DNA of 64,000 nucleotides from assembly GCF_032854445.1 (NCBI RefSeq), contig NC_088300.1, forward strand, positions 38,160,458 through 38,224,457, read 5' to 3'. The DNA comes from Liolophura sinensis. Taxonomy: Eukaryota; Mollusca; Polyplacophora; Chitonida; Chitonidae. Both the position numbers and the translations under genes were made by a program. Of the stretch, positions 23,466 through 34,139 are shown in pieces; position 1 is the first letter of the stretch; each line of letters starts with the position of its first letter. The notes beneath the pieces were generated by a model. That model saw only the letters and a program-made list of their open reading frames with translations, was not told the DNA's origin and did no database searches.

Positions 23466-26216
23466 TGATGTGGAGGAAAATAGATGAATTTGTGATAATC
23501 ATTATCATGTTATATCATTATTGTTTGGTAGCATCACTGTATATTATATTATATTAAATAATCATTATATGGTATATAACTGATCTTCTTGTGCCATTGT
23601 TAATAACATACAGGTACACTGTTCAAAAAAAAGGAGGGGATATCCCAAGTCAAGTTAATATTTCTGGAAACCACTGTTGTGTAATGAACAAGGAATACAG
23701 TTATGTAGTTCATGATGTGTCATAATAATCAAAATACACCAAAACTTTGAAAGCATTTTACATGACATGGCATGTGAACCTCCATATATCCTTTCTGTCA
23801 TTAAATTTGTTAGTGTTATTGATAAACTGTTTATCTAATTAAAGTTAACAGTATATTGTATTGGAGTCATGTTATATCATATATTTAAGAAACAATGACT
23901 GCAGGCCTCCTCCAAAAACAATGGACACTTCCTTTTTAACTGCAGTTATCACAGTGTATACGCAATGAATGAAGCCATTATTTCTATCCTGACGCATTAC
24001 CCGTTCACATGTATTTTGCACCAATCTTCAGTTTTGACTGCTTTTAGATTTTCATGCTTACCTGTTCATCTCCCTATTTTGATTACAATTCTCTTGCATC
24101 GATCGCTCCATGGAAGAGTCCAATTTAAACAACCATGTGGTCCACACGTCGAGAACCAATGAGAATACCGCATTTAGCGCATGACATGTCCGCGCTGGTT
24201 GTTGGATGAATTTCAGACATTCCCAAAAGTAAGTCTTCACGCGAAAGTTTTGATTGGGAGTGTTGAGATGTGGAAATAAAGGTAAAAAGAGATCGACAGA
24301 CGGCAATCATGAACGGGATATTAAGCTAACATGGTGACAAACTCTAAGCACGAAGCTAACGGCAGTCAGCAGCAGTGAATGCACTTGGTAAACTGTCTGA
24401 ACTGCCTTATGCCGTCACTGACAGCATGTAGCCCTAGATGAAGGCCTGCAGGCTTGGGTGTTTCCGACACTTACTTGCCCCGTCACCAGCGCGCCCAGAG
24501 ATCCATACAAACATCGGAAAAGAGCTAGGGTTCTTGTATTTGGGCCTGGAAAAGGACGTTTTTGACTGGACATGATCGTCAAAATTTCGATGGAAACTTA
24601 AAGTAAATAAATTAATGGATATATATAAATTTTTTTACTTTAATTATATATATACGTAGAATTGCTGTTGCTTTTCGTTGTTGATACTTTGTGGTTGCTA
24701 AGTATACATAGATCTGTCAGCTTTTGTGGATTAAGTAATCCGCCATCAAGTTAAACACGTTGACCTACATATAGATTGCACGGTTTCATGTTGATGACGT
24801 GGCATAGTTTGTTTTCATGTGGTCAAACTGTGTGCCGTAACAACCAATCCTCCCTGTAGTTGGAACAACCCTGGTGAACGCCATGACCAACGTGTTGGGT
24901 CGCGTGAAAAAGTTCACGTCATATATGGTTCGATGTATATGCAGTCGACTCTCTATTCTCTGTGTAGTACGCATTTGGTAGATGTGTTAGAACATCATAT
25001 ACATAGAGATTATCATTACACTGTTGATCTGCATCGTCGTACCTGCTCGAGTTCTCTGCGGTTGCGTCGCCGTATCGACCGAACCCGAAGTGGACACAAG
25101 TTCTTGAAAGAGTTTGTCAAAAACAAACAGTTAATAAACAGCTGATCTGTGGCAGAAATGAGGTTAAACGTGCAATTTGAGAAGGATGCACCCTGGAAAA
25201 TACCGGCAGTTGTACATGGTGTAGTGGCATGGTTTACATTGTGTGTGAAATTCTGTAAAACAAACAGATCATTCTGCACTGTAGAAGATGGTGGGACAGC
25301 TGCACCAATTTCTGTGGAGGTTGAGGAGGAAGAGTTACGCTCGTAGCGGAAGGCTGTGTTACGGGTGTATTTGGAATGATGTTGCTCATCTTTTCCAGCA
25401 TACCGTGAGAAGCAACAGCGTAACTATTTATACTTGCAACATTTTTGTGGCCAGTGAGGTATAAGCATAGGTATATGATAAATGTATGATATGGTTATCC
25501 TGTGTATCGACCACATGGCGGTGAACCAGTTGAGGCAAACTTCATATCTCAGAAATAGCACATTGGCTTCTTTGCATGACCCAATGTGGTTCTTTATTAG
25601 CTTTGAAGATTGCCAAAATTGCGTTTCCTTACAAAAATATAAACGCACCAAGCAATTTTCTCTCAGTATTAAGTAAGGTCTTTACTAAACAATTAGGGCA
25701 AGTATTCATTATCATTTGTGGCTTTAGTTTCCACCACATTTTCACATTTTAGAGCAATAATCCAGCAACATCGTGAAAACAGAGTTGTCGGTAATCACAG
25801 TTCACAGCTTTCATTACTGAGCGTTTCCACTGTTAGCATCACAAAGAGCGCTCGGGCTACATCTTCTGCGCAAAGACGTCACCAATTTGTCAATGGTGAC
25901 CTGTTGGATGTGCAGTCCAACAGTTTCACCAGCAGTTCGTGTCACGGGTTGTGGTTTAAAGATAAAATCCTGCAATATTTGAACAAAGCGAATATTTTAA
26001 CCAAAACTCAGACGCCTCAGGTTTAAAGATAAAATCCTGCAATATTTGAGCAAAGCGAATATTTTAACTTGTAAGGGGAGATGTAAGATGTCGAAATTTT
26101 TGTTTGGGTGCCAAATATTTCTTAATGAAATTGGTTTTCCGTTTCCAAGTGGGCACTCCGGCCTAATGTTGTTGGGGAGATAGCCAGATCCTGGTAGTGG
26201 TACTGTGGTCTTCAGT
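23466..26216. other. Gene-free stretch downstream of DPH6
   Basis: I see no convincing exon or transposase. A 67-bp direct duplication lies at 25954-26068 (GTTTAAAGATAAAATCCTGC in both copies). The segment 24830-25400 has short open frames without recognisable similarity. It could be the 5' part of the retroelement whose gag begins near 27716, but I could not define LTR ends or a primer-binding site. Confidence 0.5.
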
Positions 26217-26480
26217 TTCACGCCCGCTTCGGGAGCCGTAGGTCCAGGATCAATCCTGGACTGAGTCACACCTAAGACTTTTTAAAAGAGGAAGTTGTAA
26301 CTTCCTCGCTGGCCTTCAGCATGATGGGGATAGTGCAACGACCGGTTGCCCCGTATCACTAGAATGGATCGGGCGTTGCAGTTTTCTTGCTTTCGGTAAG
26401 TCGTCTCCGTGAAGCAACACTTGATCAAAGAGCGGTGGAAATCCGTCCTGCAACAAGGAGGCACATAACATACACCCTAA

Positions 26481-27115
26481 AGCTGAGATTCCATACACGC
26501 GGTTTGCGGTATACTCCACGCGGTACGCGGATACGGCATGCGATATGCGCTTTCTCTGATTCCATTTATGCGGTAACCTATGCGTTTTCTTTCATTCATG
26601 GTGCGTTTTTATCAGAGCAAACATGTCGCATTCCTCCATTTCACGACGTGTGGCTTTAAAGCAAGATTCAGACCTTGCCATAATAGCAATGTCATATAAG
26701 TTGTTGCAACTAAAGAAGCGTAAAAAGAGAAAACACCGATGGTGGGTCCACAGTATTTTGCGGCTCAGCAGGGAGCTTTACATAACTTGGTCTCGGAATT
26801 GCAGCTGGATGGAGAAAAATTCCAACAGTACTTTCGTCTAACCAGAGAACAATTTAAACAAGTTCCGACCACGTGTCGGGGAAACACCCCACCAGTGACG
26901 TCATTTCTTGGGATACTCTGTCCGGTTTTGAAAACGCATACCGCACCGATCGCTACATGGTGCGATTGATTTTGCCGTATACGTTTCCGCATGAAAAAAC
27001 GGATCCGCGACCGTACCTATGGAATCATTGCAACTTATTTTAACTATTTCGATTTTTTGCCGCGTACCGCATACCGCGTACCGTATACCGCTACCGCATG
27101 TAAGGAATCTCAGCT
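26481..27115. mobile_element. PIF/Harbinger-type non-autonomous element (635 bp)
   Basis: TAA target duplications lie at 26478-26480 and 27116-27118, the usual signature of PIF/Harbinger. The terminal inverted repeats begin AGCTGAGATTCC and continue for about 33 bp with few mismatches (GCGGT and GCGGTATAC blocks). The subterminal zones are rich in GCGGTA/TACCGC. Inside is a remnant of the transposase N-terminus, so this is an internally deleted derivative of an autonomous copy. Confidence 0.93.
26623..26915 (+). pseudogene. PIF/Harbinger transposase N-terminal remnant
   Basis: One frame from ATG 26623 gives a basic stretch (KKRKKRKHRWWVH). After a frameshift near 26760 the next frame gives GALHNLVSELQLDGEKFQQY followed by FRLTREQF, a pattern characteristic of PIF/Harbinger transposase N-termini. 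The DDE catalytic domain is absent, since the sequence passes into the 3' subterminal region after about 26915. It is not functional. Confidence 0.8.
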
Positions 27116-27207
27116 TAAGGATTCCTTCGTCGTCATATGACTGAAAAACTGTTGAGTAATTGTTAAACCCCAAGCACTCACTCATTCACTCACTCATATT
27201 CACGCCC

Positions 27208-27715
27208 TGCGTATCTTTTATACCTTTAATCGATAAAGAGCTGTGATTCTAAAAGTTCCACATGAAAAAGAATTATTAAAGGTGAAATGCCAGTCTTTGT
27301 AAGCAAAGTCCCAGCCTTAACTTCCCATCTTGCCAATTTTCATCCAATCCAAGGGCAATTAAACATATACCTTAGTTCATTAAAAAGAAGAAAATTAAGT
27401 TGTTTTTATTGATTTGACACTAATTGGGAAACGGTTGGTTTCGATGCTTTTATTTGATAGCAGCCTTGGAAATATATTGACCGGCTTTGAAAACAGAAAA
27501 CAGGACTGAAAACACGTTTTTACTTCTGAAAAGCATAAAGAAATCAAAGTGTCATTACTTAAGGGTGCAGAAATGGGATCTAAAGGGAAGGCATTCAAGA
27601 ATAATCACTGTAGCAGCGGAATATCACTTGTGTGAGTCTGACAGAATTATCAACGAAAAATATAAAGTACTAAAGTAAATGTGAAGACTTGTAATAGGAA
27701 TGTACGTTTGTAGCA
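27208..27715. other. Unassigned stretch before the retroelement remnant
   Basis: No gene or repeat recognised. It may include the 5' leader of the gag pseudogene that follows. Confidence 0.35.
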
Positions 27716-28622
27716 AGGGTGCTCAGACGTTCATGATACGTGCAGTGGACCTGAAAGAGAAAGTGTTATTGGCGTCAAAGACTGACCTAGCATCCGTTCG
27801 TTCTGAAGATCATCTGGTCGACAGCATTTCCCGGCGGACTGTACTTACCGGTGTGCGTGATGATGTCGCGCGTCAGGAGATGAGGATTCATCTGGAGGCT
27901 GGAGGAACTGCTGATGAGGATCTTCTGTCGGAGCTGAACAAAGTTTCCTCCCGTGAAATTGAACATCGACAAGTTGAAATCTGGTCGAAGCAAGGTGAAA
28001 GTCCATGCTGTAACATCTGAAGAGGATGTCTTGACGATGGAAACATCCATCACTGGACAGGAAACAAAAAGGTGTGGGGGGGGGGGGGGAACAAAACAGT
28101 TCCCTTCCGCCACATATACAGGAGTTGAAAGTTGACCAGTATAGAAGTCATAGCCAACAAGCTGGATAGCAGTGTTTATTTCTCTGCAAAACACATACAA
28201 GGTGCCAAAGAACCATAGTGGAAAATAAAGTAAGAAGAAAAGAGGTTACAAAATCGGTTGTTTTTTGGTGCAGAAAAGCTGAAAATCCCCGTAACTGTGA
28301 CCATTGCTTTCGGTGTTGAAGTAAAGAACATTGGTCGATATAGGAGAAGCCACAAAATCCTGTGAACAACTAGGGAAGCTAGGGTCAGGTGTTCAGGGGA
28401 GACCAAGTGCAGCTGGACACAAACGGTCCCAGTCTCCACCGAGCACGAAGGCGAAAGTATACACTACAACGAGCAATCTTCATTGCAGTGTCAAGTTTGA
28501 GCGCAAGAATCATGTGGTAGCGCGACTGACTGGAAAGCAGTGTGATGTACAGTGCAAAATTAATGGTGTTGAAACCAAAGCACTTTGGAACACTGGGACT
28601 CCAGGTATCCTGCCACATGTAT
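27716..28622 (+). pseudogene. Ty3/Gypsy-like gag and protease remnant, left part
   Basis: The first 300 bp keep an open frame resembling the end of a retroelement capsid (a TGVRDDVARQEMRIHLEAGG-type helix region). The frame breaks near 27990 and again at a G-run near 28077-28090. A zinc-knuckle remnant lies near 28295-28330, with C-x2-C followed by a stop where Gly is expected, then KEHW. A retropepsin remnant follows at 28510-28622: the motif normally read as Asp-Thr-Gly is Asn-Thr-Gly here, so the catalytic Asp is lost. The segment stops where the transposon at 28623 begins. Old and non-functional. Confidence 0.8.
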
Positions 28623-28651
28623 GGGTCATTCTACCACAACAGTATATTTTA
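28623..28651 (+). repeat. Left terminal inverted repeat
   Basis: GGGTCATTCTACC, then six unmatched bases, then GTATATTTTA. It matches the complement of 33627-33655. Confidence 0.93.
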
Positions 28652-29011
28652 TGTCCTAAGGCTCAGACAGCGCTAAACAAGACTATTTTCTTCAATATGA
28701 GAATGAAGATTTGCAGGAGTATGAAATACAAGACAATAACTGCTAAAATGTACTAGTTTGGCTTTAAAAAAGAGGCAAATAACATGCTTTATGCATTGAT
28801 TTGGTTTTGTGGTGTTGGTAAAATGACATGTCCCACAGTGAGTTTTGTATTAAAACATTACTTAAAATGTTCTTTTTTTGTGGAATTTCTATCTCCAGCC
28901 AAAATCAGTTGTTGCCGTTAGCATTGAATAATATATTTTATAAGAAAACTACGTTGAAAATGTACAAATGCATTAAATACAGCCTGTGAAAATGATGTCC
29001 CTTAGTGCTGT

Positions 29012-29429
29012 GTCAACTACGTTACCATGACACTTTCTGGTGAGCTTAACAAGAGTTACATGCCCTTGATGACAACCAGATCCCCCAGGGCAAAGGCGGG
29101 AAATTGCTGATCTTCAAAGTCAGGTTTGGTAAGTTTCTATGCATTTTTCGCCAAAAACTGTTGATTAATGGCTCAACCTAAATGGTCTGTCACTTAAATA
29201 TGTCAACTATGTTACCATGATATTTTGCCAATCAAAGGTTTTACCTGAAAAAGTAATTAACAGTCTAATATATCTGATGTAATCAAATGCCTTTCACCTT
29301 AAGTAACTTCCATTGTCTGTGTACAGCACGGAGTTCTTGTTGTTTTTGTGCATTTCTGTCAACAACGTTACTGTCAACTACGTTACCCTGTACCTGGTAA
29401 CGTGGGTGACATATGGTAACGTTGTTGAC
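29012..29429. promoter_or_regulatory. Left cluster of subterminal 15-bp motifs
   Basis: The consensus GTCAACWAYGTTACC occurs forward at 29012, 29202, 29358 (last base differs) and 29373, and reversed at 29396 (diverged) and 29415. The last four are packed within 72 bp and end 117 bp before the transposase ATG. Inference: these are transposase-binding sites that may also autoregulate the promoter. Confidence 0.82.
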
Positions 29430-29546
29430 ATTTTAGATTAAAAGCTAAAGCGTAACCTAATACTATTTATTCTTATCAGAGCAGTGCGTCATAAAAGTCT
29501 GTTTTTGTTGCAGAAGAACTTTTCAAGAAGCATATACGGCAGGAAT

Positions 29547-32179
29547 ATGCCTCTATCTGCTGCAGAAAAGCAGCGTCGATATAGACAACGTCGAGATGCA
29601 GATCCTGAGCGCAGGAATAACTTCTTACAGAAGGAAAGACGGAGATGGCATGATAACAAAGGAAAGTCAGCATCCAGACTGAGTGTTGATCAGTTGACTG
29701 ACAGGGAGAGGCGAAATAGACGAAAGTACTGGAGAAAAAAACAACAAACTCATAGGGCAACGCAGAAGTCAGCACGAAATATTATGACCCCTCCATGCAG
29801 CCCTGACGATAATGGAAACGGCAGGTATGTGTAGCTGATTAAGTTGTATTGTCTTCCTGTGAGATAGGCCCAACGTGTGTATTACAAAAGCTGACAAATG
29901 GCAGATATGGCAATCCAAAATGAATTCTTGATTTTGTTACAGTTAGAGTTTTAGTATATACGTGCGCACAAAAGCTAAAGTATTATTTCTCATGGTTGTG
30001 TTTCAGAAGAGAAAGTGGACTTAGAAGGCGAAGGGCTCGGGCTAAACGCTCTAAGGACATGAAAGACTTGACAGAAGCATTACAGCAGGAAAGGAGGCGT
30101 GCAGAGCGCTACAGAAAGCGATACAACCGTCTTCTCAATCGCACATCAGACAGCCCTAGAAGTAAAACTCGTCAGTTACTAAGGAACTTTCATGTTGGGA
30201 AATCTGTCAGACAAACATTAAATTTCCACTTTGCCCTAGTCAGCGACCTGAAAGCCAAATACAAGGCGTCGCATCATGAGAGGAGGAAACAAATGGTGGC
30301 ACGACTTTTGACTGGGAAAATAGTCAAACAGTATCGATTCCAGAAATTTGCGGAAGAAATTTTTGGCTTTTCCCAAAGAAGATGGAAACATCTAGTCACT
30401 GGCTCCACGTGTAATGCAGACCCTTTTGATTTTAAGAAACGGAAGATGGCAGCGTGGGCCTCAAAGTTTGCATCACGAGTTCGATCCTTTTACATCCGGG
30501 ATGACGTATCACGTATAACTGCTGGGAAAAAGGAGACAAAAACCCGAAATAAGCAGAAAATGCAGAAACGCTTTCTATGCGACAGCTTGAAGGTGCTTCA
30601 CATGAAATTTCTTTCAGAGAGCCCAAACATGAAGATATCATATTCTCTCTTCTGTCGGTTGCGACCGTTTTGGGTAATTATACCGTCCTCAAAGGACAGA
30701 GAAACCTGTCTGTGTAAAACACATGAAAACTTGAACCTACTTGTCCAAAAATTGCGTGACTTAAAACTTTTACAAACATCCGACTTATGTCAAATGGCAG
30801 ACAACATGGCTTGTGACAGAAATCAAAAGGCGTGCATGTACGGCGAGTGCGCATCATGCGTCTCGGCTCAAGTTCCAGTGGCAGAAAACTATGATGAGTT
30901 ACAACAGGTAGAATACTGGCAATGGGTTTCCAAAAAGACAGAGAGAGTGCTAAAGTCCTCGGAAGTGAAGGAACAGAGGGTGACGTCAAAGGATAAAATT
31001 TCAGAAAGACTGGTGGATGTGGTTAATTTGTTCCAGAAACAGATGAAGCAATTTCAGCGCCATTTATTTAACATACGTCACCAGTTTGCCTCTCTACGAC
31101 AGTTGAAGGAAAACCTTAAGGATAATGAATGCATAATCCAGCTTGATTTCGCTGAAAATTATCTTTGTCAATATGCCACAGAAATACAGTCAGCACACTT
31201 TGGAGCCTCACACCAGCAAGTTACCTTACATGACGTGGTGCTTCAGGTAGGAAACATTCCAGAGGCAATAGCTATGTGCACTATGTCCCCATCGCTGCAG
31301 CATGACCCACCTGCAATCTGGACATACCTAGAGCCTGTTTTTCAGTACATTAAAACCAAGTTCCCAAAGGTAGACACGTTGCACTTCTACAGCGATGGCC
31401 CGTCCACCCAGTACAGACAAAAGAAAAACTTTTTCCTTTTCTGTACCAAAATATACCAGCACGGTTTCTCATCAGCAACGTGGAATTTCTTTGAAGCTGG
31501 GCACGGTAAGGGCGCCCCTGATGGAGTAGGTGGGTCCATCAAAAGAGCAGCAGATCGCCTTGTTAATGCGGGCATAGATATCCCTGATGCTAAAAAAATG
31601 TTTGGTGAACTAACGAAGTCAGAAACCAAAGTGAAAATGTTTTTCACTGACAGTTCTTCTGTTACCAATGCTACAAAGATGCTTCCCGAGAACATAGTAA
31701 CCGTTCCTGGTACAATGGGCATTCATCAGATATGTACAACAAAGATGGGGTCAATGTATTACAGACAGATAAGTTGCTTCTGTAGCCATCCAGACACCTT
31801 ACGCTGTTCTTGTTATGATGCCAAAGAGTTTGTGTTTCCGACATCTGAAATGACTACTCCTCAACAACCGACTCATGAGCCTTCACACACCGGCCTGACT
31901 CCTCTCGACATCACCGACCCTGACGTTATCGGAAAATGGTGTGTGGTAAAGTATATGTACGATGGGAAATATTACCCGGGTATTGTGACAGGTGTGGATG
32001 AGGAGGATGTGGAAGTGAAGTGCATGTCGGCAGTTGGGGAAAACAGATTCTTCTGGTCAAGGTTTGACGATGTCGTCTGGTATCGCCACGAGGACGTAAT
32101 CTGCACCATTCCCGAACCGTGTAAAATTGGCACACGTCACCTGCAGATTGATAAAGAAATCTGGTCAAAGATAAATTGA
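29547..32179 (+). CDS. RNase H-like (DDE-type) transposase, 816 aa, two exons
   Basis: Exons 29547-29824 and 30007-32179 join in phase across a GT/AG intron. The start ATG opens MPLSAAEKQRRYRQRRDADP, a conserved beginning in related uncharacterised animal proteins as far as I recall. A likely 5' UTR acceptor is at 29512. Residues 1-150 are strongly basic, with an EALQQERRRAERYRKRYNRL coiled coil, and look bZIP-like. Cys/His clusters occur near residues 330-375 (CLCKTHENL, CMYGECASC). The catalytic region has LDFAENY (Asp473), HFYSDGPSTQYR (Asp556) and FFEAGHGKGAPDGVGG (Glu589, His592, Asp598). Residues about 735-797 (GKWCVVKY, YYPGIVTGV, ending CTIPEP) resemble a Tudor/SH3-like fold. There are no stops or frameshifts. 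The enzyme is expected to be nuclear and to move the surrounding element; domestication is possible but not needed. Confidence 0.88.
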
Positions 32180-33076
32180 TCAATGATTTATTAATAAGTT
32201 TATCTGAATTCTTTCTGAGTGTGTTAGTAAAGTTGCACAAGTCGTCTTTGGCCAGAAATAAAGTATGTGTAACCTACAGATTAAATGATGACTCTCTTTT
32301 ATTCTCTTCAAATGAATGAAACCTCAATGCGGAATTACCAACCCCGATAGCTCAGTTGGTAAAGGCGCTCGCTTCAGGTCCGGGAGATCCAGGATCAAAC
32401 CTCTGTTAGGTCACACCTAAGACCTTAAAAGAGGTAGTTGCAGCTTCCTTTGCCAAACGCCCGGCATTTAGGGGATAGTGAAACGACTGGTTGGCCTTAC
32501 CAGTATAATGGTTCGGATGAGAGGGTTTGTTTGGTGCCTTTGGCAAGTCATCTCGGTGACACAGCACCTTATAAAAGAGCGGTGGAAATCTGCCCTGCAA
32601 CAAGGAGGTACATAACATGTGCACATACCCTAATGACTCCTCGTCGTCATGTGACTGAAATATTGTTGGTACCAGTACGCCGTTAACCCTAAGCATTCAT
32701 TCATTCAATGTAGAATTCTGCTATTTTTATATCGTTTCGATGTTAACCGGTGTTATAATGTTTGGAAGACTCCCACCATGAACAAGATCGCAGTTTCAGT
32801 GTCCAAAGTTCCTCTGCTTGAAATTATTTTTGGGCCTGAATCGCAATATACATGTATGTGTTGGCGCTGCTCTGCATGTGGCTGTACGTGGAGTTGTACT
32901 TTAACAAGGTCCATTGCACATCACGTGTGGTTCATAACTCCACTTTCCAGATACACTGGTCGCTATCATGTGAGACTCCGTGAAAAATTCTTGTTGTGGT
33001 GTAAAATAACAACCAGTCAAATCAATACCCTGTTGTATGTTGAAATCTGTTTGGTAAGAAAAACTGTGTTACTTTT
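32180..33076. other. Transposase 3' flank inside the transposon
   Basis: Non-coding apart from the SINE-B insertion at 32342-32702. AATAAA occurs shortly after the stop (near 32258) and may be the poly(A) signal. Confidence 0.45.
32342..32702 (+). mobile_element. SINE-B, near full length, inside the transposon
   Basis: The tRNA-like head CCCCGATAGCTCAGTTGG starts the element, with GATCCAGGATCAAACC as the B-box-like part. The body (GAAATCTGCCCTGCAACAAG) follows, and it ends TTAACCCTAAGCATTCATTC. It is more diverged than the copy at 26226. No clear target duplication was found. Confidence 0.85.
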
Positions 33077-33467
33077 GTCAACAACGTTACCGGTGTCAAC
33101 TATGTTACCAGAGCTGTCCACTACGTTACCACACATAAAACGCTTATTCAATACTAATGCATAAGCGCACATTGAACGCTCTGGTGTCATTTACAGCGTC
33201 TCCGTACAATGCTTTGTTTGTATAAACATCTTTGTCAGAATTGACATTGTCTGCCTTCTGAGTGCATTGACTGGGTGCATATATTGTGTTTGGGGTCCTG
33301 AATTGGGTATAAATAGTCAAAATATCAAAACCATCCAAAATCCAGGTTACATTATCATATGATATCGTGCTAAGGACACTTAATTATTAACATCATAGGG
33401 TATGTAAATATGCACTATCGACGTTTGGCATTCTCTCAGGTAGAAGTTTGTCGGTAACGTTGTTGAC
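33077..33467. promoter_or_regulatory. Right cluster of subterminal 15-bp motifs
   Basis: GTCAACWAYGTTACC copies occur forward at 33077, 33095 and 33116 (one mismatch) and reversed at 33453. The order, several forward copies then a reversed one nearest the inner or outer boundary, mirrors the left cluster. Confidence 0.82.
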
Positions 33468-33626
33468 AGAGTTTTGATCTCAAGCGGAAGGAAAGTTTGT
33501 AAAAAATCACTAGATATGGAGTTTGATGTTGCACATTGTGGCATATGAATGAGTAAATATATACAAATCAGGGAAATGAAGTTCAATCAGTTCCTTCAGC
33601 TAAAAATTATGAACTATTGGCCAGAC

Positions 33627-33655
33627 TAAAATATACCCTTACGGTAGAATGACCC
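33627..33655 (-). repeat. Right terminal inverted repeat
   Basis: Complement of the left repeat: TAAAATATAC, six variable bases, GGTAGAATGACCC, followed by the GTAT duplication. Confidence 0.93.
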
Positions 33656-34139
33656 GTATGGTAAAAGAGGCATTTTCCTGGTAGAATGTTGAGGAAGTTA
33701 GAGGATCTGATTTCCGAGGAATTAACTCTTAAAGCAGCCAACAGCGTAAGTATTGGATATGTTAGTTGGGTGGAGGTTGGATTCTGTTTTGTAAATGGAA
33801 ACCCTGAGGATTGCCTTAATGTACCTGTGTTGGTGACAAGAGGAACCGGGAATGGAAATTCCACTGAATAGGTTCAACGTCATAAAGGACTACCTTACAC
33901 AAGGGGGATTGGATAAAACTGTAAAACTGACTGAGAAAACGGAAACCATGGTGAATCTGATCAGACACGCCCTCCCCGAGAACCAGAAACTTCATGCCAA
34001 ACGGGTGGTCAGTGTGATCAATCACGAAGAGACCTACAATGCGTTGCAAAACGCCCACGAAAGAGATTTATCATCCCTGCATTGCATACAAAGAAACGTT
34101 AGGCTCATAATTAAAGTTAAGCGTTTATGCAGACGATAA
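33656..34139 (+). pseudogene. Ty3/Gypsy-like protease remnant, right part
   Basis: This is the continuation of the protease cut at 28622. It reads LTLKAANSV and VSWVEVGFCF, then after a frameshift near 33850 NRFNVIKDYL, in the order expected after the retropepsin active site. A stop codon lies a few codons in from the junction. Recognisable similarity fades by about 33960, and the open frame ends at 34139. No reverse transcriptase, integrase or right LTR was found, so the element is truncated. The breaks make it non-functional. Confidence 0.78.

Larger units (their letters stand above)
26226..27198 (+). mobile_element. SINE-B split by a Harbinger element
   Basis: TTCACGCCC flanks both outer edges (26217-26225 and 27199-27207). 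The 5' part runs from GCTTCGGGAGCCGTAGG to CACCCTAA (26480). The 3' part resumes at 27116 and ends in CACTCACTCATTCACTCACT. The SINE is slightly 5'-truncated. Confidence 0.93.
28623..33655 (+). mobile_element. 5.0-kb DNA transposon with intact two-exon transposase
   Basis: The 29-bp terminal inverted repeats (28623-28651 and 33627-33655) share GGGTCATTCTACC, a variable 6-bp spacer, and GTATATTTTA. The 4-bp sequence GTAT lies directly outside both ends (28619-28622 and 33656-33659) and is the target duplication. The insertion falls inside a retroelement protease frame that resumes in register on the far side, so both ends are fixed independently. Inside are ten copies of a 15-bp subterminal motif, the transposase gene, and one SINE-B. 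I could not assign a superfamily; a 4-bp duplication would fit Sola-type elements among others. Confidence 0.93.

Noticed and set aside
24786-25346. Possible LTR or 5' leader of the Gypsy-like element
   Set aside because: No TG...CA ends, no second LTR copy in the window and no clear primer-binding site could be identified.
27787-28439. Minus-strand open frames opposite the gag remnant
   Set aside because: They are shadow frames of the plus-strand retroelement sequence, which carries the recognisable capsid, zinc-knuckle and protease traces.
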